Shown: positions 25,300 through 30,002 of the stretch, in pieces
Layout of the letters: each line of letters begins with the position of its first letter
How positions within the stretch are numbered: position 1 is the stretch's first letter
Translations under genes and position numbers: made by a program
Assembly (NCBI GenBank): GCA_001586965.3
Contig: LUCW03002085.1
Span: forward strand, 1-30,002
DNA length: 30,002 bases
Reading direction: 5' to 3'
Source: Sphaeroforma sirkka
Lineage: Eukaryota; Opisthokonta; Ichthyosporea; Ichthyophonida
The notes under the pieces: generated by a model
What the model saw: only the letters and a program-made list of their open reading frames with translations
What the model was told of the DNA's origin: nothing
Databases searched by the model: none

Positions 25300-25934
25300 T
25301 CGCATTGAATTGAAGTATCTGGATTTTCGGACCGAAGATGGATTAAAAAATCAAAAGAAGAAATGAATGGTTGTTGGGAAATGGTCGGATGACTAATTAA
25401 TCTATAAAAAATTTAGAAATAAAAAATGCTAAAAAATTGCATATATTACTAAGAAACCTCCAATCTGGGCTCTTCTAGATTTAAAATAATTTGAAATATA
25501 TGCAGTGCGTGATAAATATATATATATATAAATGGCCAACGCAAGAAACCTGTATCTGGGCTCTTCGTTCGTACCAAAACGGATTGATATATTTGCAGTG
25601 CGTATATATATATATATATATCGTTGGCCAACGGCTAAAAACCTTCTATCTGGGCATTCTGGTTCGGACCTATACGGATTGAAATATTTGCAGTGCGTGA
25701 TATATATATATATATCGTTGGCCAACGGAAAAAAAAAACCTTCTATCTAAAATGCTCATCAGCTAAATAAAATGGGCACCTGTTAATTTCTGCATATATT
25801 ACTAATCACTCCAATTTGCTCTAGATTTATAATAATAATAAAATCTGCAGTGCGTATATATATATATATGAATATCGTTGGCCAACGTATCAAACCGAGC
25901 AATCTGGGAAGGTGGGGATTTCTTTTCACTTATC
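25300..25934. other. AT-rich tract with decayed satellite units
   Basis: A-rich sequence without genes from about 25,300 to 25,440, followed by decayed monomers starting at 25,493, 25,586 and 25,681, then a second AT-rich stretch. The word GCATATATTACTAA occurs at 25,439 and again at 25,792 (353 bp apart). The bases after each copy are related (CTCCAAT, then TCTAGATTTA with AATAAT), but the first copy also carries satellite words (AAGAAACC, CTGGGCTCTTCT) that the second lacks. Confidence 0.65.
25513..25869. repeat. Four (TA)n microsatellite runs at one site of decayed monomers
   Basis: TA runs lie at about 25,515-25,530, 25,603-25,621, 25,700-25,715 and 25,855-25,869. Each follows GTGCGT or GTGCGTGA, and each precedes the GGCCAACG palindrome half. 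Each therefore replaces the CCGATCTAGTC part of the unit and extends its natural TATATAT core. Confidence 0.85.
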
Positions 25935-26092
25935 TGTGCTCGGAAGACTTTGCTCCTGAAATAGTTTGCAAGCTCCTTTCGGCTATCCGGTTCTGAGGGT
26001 GATCAACTACCCCTGTGCTGGAAGACTTTGCTCCTGTCGTACTTTACAAGCCAACCTTTCAGCTACCCGGTTCTGAGGGAGATCAACTCCTG
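25935..26092 (+). repeat. 79 bp tandem duplication, unrelated to the satellite
   Basis: Two copies of a 79 bp sequence start at 25,935 and 26,014. Shared words are TGTGCT, GGAAGACTTTGCTCCTG, CGGTTCTGAGGG and GATCAACT. The copies differ by scattered substitutions and a few single-base indels. It is free of satellite words and forms the left boundary of the right satellite edge. It may be the last trace of a second tandem family. Confidence 0.85.
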
Positions 26093-26099
26093 TAATTCG

Positions 26100-26450
26100 T
26101 CAATGAAATATTTGCAACGTGACCGTCTAGTCTATATATCGTTGGCCAACGGCGAATAAAACACCTAATCTGGGCTCTTCGTAAAATACCTATACACATT
26201 GAAATATTTGAGTGCGTGACCGGTAAAGTCTATATATCGTTGGCCAACGGCTAAGAAACCTTCTATCTTATTCTTCTATTTGATACCTCTACGTGGTTGA
26301 AATATTTGCAGTGCGTGACCGAATTAATTATATATCGTTGGCTAACTTCACACTGAAACCTTCTATCTGGGGACTTTTGGTTCACGTACCTATACGGATT
26401 GAAATATTTGCAGTACGTGACCGGTCTAGTCTATATATCGTTGGCCAACG
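26100..26450 (+). repeat. Decayed edge of the right satellite block
   Basis: Monomers start at 26,105, 26,201, 26,299 and 26,401 (steps of 96-102), with many substitutions and small deletions: GCAACGTGACC, TTGAGTGCG, GAATTAATTATATATCG, and GGCTAACTTCACACTGAAACC. Similarity to the consensus rises from left to right and is complete by about 26,450. Confidence 0.9.
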
Positions 26451-27072
26451 GCTAAAACCTTCTATCTGGGCTCTTCTGGTTCGTACCTATACGGATTGAA
26501 ATATTTGCAGTGCGTGACCGGTCTAGTCTATATATCGTTGGCCAACGGCTAAGAAACCTTCTATCTGGGCTCTTCTGGTTCGTACCTATACGGATTGAAA
26601 TATTTGCAGTGCGTGACCGGTCTAGTCTATATATCGTTGGCCAACGGCTAAGAAACCTTCTATCTGGGCTCTTCTGGTTCATACCTATACGGATTGAAAT
26701 ATTTGCAGTGCGTGACCGGTCTAGTCTATATATCGTTGGCCAACGGCTAAGAAACCTTCTATCTGGGCTCTTCTGGTTCATACCTATACGGATTGAAATA
26801 TTTGCAGTGCGTGACCGGTCTAGTCTATATATCGTTGGCCAACGGCTAAGAAACCTTCTATCTGGGCTCTTCTGGTTCGTACCTATACGGATTGAAATAT
26901 TTGCAGTGCGTGACCGGTCTAGTCTATATATCGTTGGCCAACGGCTAAGAAACCTTCTATCTGGGCTCTTCTAGTTCGTACCTATACGGATTGAAATATT
27001 TGCAGTGCGTGACCGGTCTAGTCTATATATCGTTGGCCAACGGCTAAGAAACCTTCTATCTGGGCTCTTCTG

Positions 27073-27568
27073 GTTCATTCCTATACGGATTGAAATATTT
27101 GCAGTGCGTGACCGGTCTAGTCTATATATCGTTGGCCAACGGCTAAGAAACCTTCTATCTGGGCTCTTCTGGTTCGTACCTATACGGATTGAAATATTTG
27201 CAGTGCGTGACCGGTCTAGTCTATATATCGTTGGCCAACGGCTAAGAAACCTTCTATCTGGGCTCTTCTGGTTCATACCTATACGGATTGAAATATTTGC
27301 AGTGCGTGACCGGTCTAGTCTATATATCGTTGGCCAACGGCTAAGAAACCTTCTATCTGGGCTCTTCTGGTTCGTACCTATACGGATTGAAATATTTGCA
27401 GTGCGTGACCGGTCTAGTCTATATATCGTTGGCCAACGGCTAAGAAACCTTCTATCTGGGCTCTTCTGGTTCATACCTATACGGATTGAAATATTTGCAG
27501 TGCGTGACCGGTCTAGTCTATATATCGTTGGCCAACGGCTAAGAAACCTTCTATCTGGGCTCTTCTGG
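27073..27568 (+). repeat. Two-monomer alternation in the right block
   Basis: The GTTCRTACC site alternates between GTTCAT and GTTCGT in successive units over six copies (about 27,073, 27,172, 27,271, 27,370, 27,469 and 27,568). This indicates local amplification of a 198 bp dimer. The pattern dissolves into uniform GTTCGTACC units to the right. Confidence 0.75.
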
Positions 27569-29847
27569 TTCGTACCTATACGGATTGAAATATTTGCAGT
27601 GCGTGACCGGTCTAGTCTATATATCGTTGGCCAACGGCTAAGAAACCTTCTATCTGGGCTCTTCTGGTTCGTACCTATACGGATTGAAATATTTGCAGTG
27701 CGTGACCGGTCTAGTCTATATATCGTTGGCCAACGGCTAAGAAACCTTCTATCTGGGCTCTTCTGGTTCGTACCTATACGGATTGAAATATTTGCAGTGC
27801 GTGACCGGTCTAGTCTATATATCGTTGGCCAACGGCTAAGAAACCTTCTATCTGGGCTCTTCTGGTTCGTACCTATACGGATTGAAATATTTGCAGTGCG
27901 TGACCGGTCTAGTCTATATATCGTTGGCCAACGGCTAAGAAACCTTCTATCTGGGGGCTCTTCTGGTTCGTACCTATACGGATTGAAATATTTGCAGTGC
28001 GTGACCGGTCTAGTCTATATATCGTTGGCCAACGGCTAAGAAACCTTCTATCTGGGCTCTTCTGGTTCGTACCTATACGGATTGAAATATTTGCAGTGCG
28101 TGACCGGTCTAGTCTATATATCGTTGGCCAACGGCTAAGAAACCTTCTATCTGGGCTCTTCTGGTTCGTACCTATACGGATTGAAATATTTGCAGTGCGT
28201 GACCGGTCTAGTCTATATATCGTTGGCCAACGGCTAAGAAACCTTCTATCTGGGCTCTTCTGGTTCGTACCTATACGGATTGAAATATTTGCAGTGCGTG
28301 ACCGATCTAGTCTATATATCGTTGGCCAACGGCTAAGAAACCTTCTATCTGGGCTCTTCTGGTTCGTACCTATACGGATTGAAATATTTGCAGTGCGTGA
28401 CCGATCTAGTCTATATATCGTTGGCCAACGGCTAAGAAACCTTCTATCTGGGCTCTTCTGGTTCGTACCTATACGGATTGAAATATTTGCAGTGCGTGAC
28501 CGGTCTAGTCTATATATCGTTGGCCAACGGCTAAGAAACCTTCTATCTGGGCTCTTCTGGTTCGTACCTATACGGATTGAAATATTTGCAGTGCGTGACC
28601 GGTCTAGTCTATATATCGTTGGCCAACGGCTAAGAAACCTTCTATCTGGGCTCTTCTGGTTCGTACCTATACGGATTGAAATATTTGCAGTGCGTGACCG
28701 GTCTAGTCTATATATCGTTGGCCAACGGCTAAGAAACCTTCTATCTGGGCTCTTCTGGTTCGTACCTATACGGATTGAAATATTTGCAGTGCGTGACCGG
28801 TCTAGTCTATATATCGTTGGCCAACGGCTAAGAAACCTTCTATCTGGGCTCTTCTGGTTCATTACCTATACGGATTGAAATATTTGCAGTGCGTGACCGA
28901 TCTAGTCTATATATCGTTGGCCAACGGCTAAGAAACCTTCTATCTGGGCTCTTCTGGTTCGTACCTATACGGATTGAAATATTTGCACGTGATTGATCGT
29001 TGGCCAACGGCTAGAAACCTTCTATCTGGGCTCTTCTGGTTCGTACCTATACGGATTGAAATATTTGCAGTGCGTGACCGGTCTAGTCTATATATCGTTG
29101 GCCAACGGCTAAGAAACCTTCTATCTGGGCTCTTCTGGTTCGTACCTATACGGATTGAAATATTTGCAGTGCGTGACCGGTCTAGTCTATATATCGTTGG
29201 CCAACGGCTAAGAAACCTTCTATCTGGGCTCTTCTGGTTCGTACCTATACGGATTGAAATATTTGCAGTGCGTGACCGGTCTAGTCTATATATCGTTGGC
29301 CAACGGCTAAGAAACCTTCTATCTGGGCTCTTCTGGTTCATACCTATACGGATTGAAATATTTGCAGTGCGTGACCGATCTAGTCTATATATCGTTGGCC
29401 AACGGCTAAGAAACCTTCTATCTGGGCTCTTCTGGTTCGTACCTATACGGATTGAAATATTTGCAGTGCGTGACCGGTCTAGTCTATATATCGTTGGCCA
29501 ACGGCTAAGAAACCTTCTATCTGGGCTCTTCTGGTTCGTACCTATACGGATTGAAATATTTGCAGTGCGTGACCGGTCTAGTCTATATATCGTTGGCCAA
29601 CGGCTAAGAAACCTTCTATCTGGGCTCTTCTGGTTCGTACCTATACGGATTGAAATATTTGCAGTGCGTGACCGGTCTAGTCTATATATCGTTGGCCAAC
29701 GGCTAAGAAACCTTCTATCTGGGCTCTTCTGGTTCATTCCTATACGGATTGAAATATTTGCAGTGCGTGACCGGTCTAGTCTATATATCGTTGGCCAACG
29801 GCTAAGAAACCTTCTATCTGGGCTCTTCTGGTTCGTACCTATACGGA

Positions 29848-29875
29848 TTGAAATATTTGCAGAAGAAACCTTCTA
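29848..29875 (+). repeat. Truncated satellite unit
   Basis: GAAATATTTGCAG joins directly to AAGAAACC, deleting unit positions about 14-54 including the 12 bp palindrome. It is the only sizeable deletion in the right block apart from the smaller one near 28,987. The AG shared by both sides suggests a microhomology junction. Confidence 0.8.
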
Positions 29876-30002
29876 TCTGGGCTCTTCTGGTTCGTACCTA
29901 TACGGATTGAAATATTTGCAGTGCGTGACCGGTCTAGTCTATATATCGTTGGCCAACGGCTAAGAAACCTTCTATCTGGGCTCTTCTGGTTCATTCCTAT
30001 AC

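Larger units (their letters stand above)
22900..25300 (+). repeat. Strongly diverged satellite tract with foreign interstitial sequence
   Basis: GAAATATTT-type starts are seen at 22,966, 23,072, 23,563, 23,667, about 23,761, about 23,876, 23,981, 24,084, 24,181 and 25,119, mostly 94-115 bp apart or multiples near that. The best kept words are TTGGCCAACGGCTAAGAAA and GAAATATTTGCAGTGCGTGA; the intervening bases differ from copy to copy. Stretches without clear satellite words are 23,160-23,480 (coding-like, minus strand), about 24,235-24,355, and about 24,745-24,950, where nothing further is recognised. Confidence 0.75.
26451..30002 (+). repeat. Right block of 99 bp satellite, highly homogeneous
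   Basis: About 36 units, same orientation and unit as the left block, with very few indels. The main difference is GACCGGTC at unit positions 19-26 (left block GACCGATC), which adds an 8 bp palindrome and an ACCGGT site. A few left-type units occur at about 28,300, 28,400, 28,900 and 29,380. Point variants at GTTCGTACC (GTTCATACC, GTTCATTCC) recur. Exceptions to the 99 bp length are a GG insertion at about 27,956, one extra base at about 28,862, a shortened unit at about 28,978-29,010, and a unit lacking about 40 bp at 29,862. The block runs off the window. Confidence 0.97.

Noticed and set aside
25429..25750. Overlapping ORFs on both strands rich in Tyr-Ile repeats
   Set aside because: They translate the (TA)n runs and decayed satellite and have no independent coding features.
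26498..26597. CENP-B box in the monomer
   Set aside because: No match to the TTCG-N4-A-N2-CGGG pattern in the consensus on either strand. The palindrome is a different sequence.
27005..28039. 344-codon forward ORF in the right block as a protein-coding gene
   Set aside because: It is ten copies of a 33-residue translation of the satellite, begins at GTG, has no ATG in frame, and overlaps equally long reverse-strand ORFs. The repeat period alone explains it.
27909..28862. 317-codon reverse ORF starting with ATG
   Set aside because: Also a translation of the satellite. The ATG comes from a GTTCAT point variant, and no promoter or non-repeat sequence accompanies it.

Overview
The window is eukaryotic repeat DNA. 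About three quarters of it is one tandem satellite with a 99 bp monomer, in two blocks of the same orientation. Positions 1-19,711 hold roughly 200 monomers (length divided by 99, not counted individually); positions 26,401-30,002 hold about 36, preceded by a decayed edge from about 26,105. Both blocks run off the window. The organism cannot be named from this sequence. The satellite and a Ty3/gypsy-type LTR retroelement show it is a nuclear eukaryotic genome, and the codon content gives no clear lineage.

Between the blocks lies a broken Ty3/gypsy-type element on the minus strand. Reading right to left, the order is possible gag N-region (about 23,505-23,206), gag segments (22,923-22,755 and 22,405-22,099), a Cys-Cys zinc motif (about 22,000-21,938), retropepsin-like protease (about 21,625-21,290), protease-RT linker, reverse transcriptase with YLDD (about 20,900-20,420), and RNase H (about 20,200-19,714). 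The element stops just past RNase H, exactly where the left satellite block begins. No integrase or LTR is seen. At least five frame breaks make it a pseudogene.

The most unusual feature is how satellite and retroelement are combined. From about 21,390 to 26,100, short satellite words (GTTGGCCAACGGCTAAGAAA, TTGAAATATTTGCAGTGCGT and parts of them) recur inside otherwise non-satellite, partly coding sequence. For long stretches they keep close to the 99 bp satellite spacing. One such word replaces the protease active-site triad, and another replaces about 25 bp of RNase H. This is either an extraordinary real mosaic or, in my view more likely, a consensus chimera in which satellite reads were mis-stacked on a unique locus.

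From 25,300 to 26,100 the sequence is AT-rich. It holds (TA)n runs inside decayed monomers, a 353 bp-spaced repeated word, and an unrelated 79 bp tandem duplication. The satellite has one stop-free frame on each strand because 99 is divisible by three, which gives ORFs up to 344 codons. I treat these as by-products of the repeat and not as genes. No tRNA, rRNA, CRISPR or host gene was recognised.
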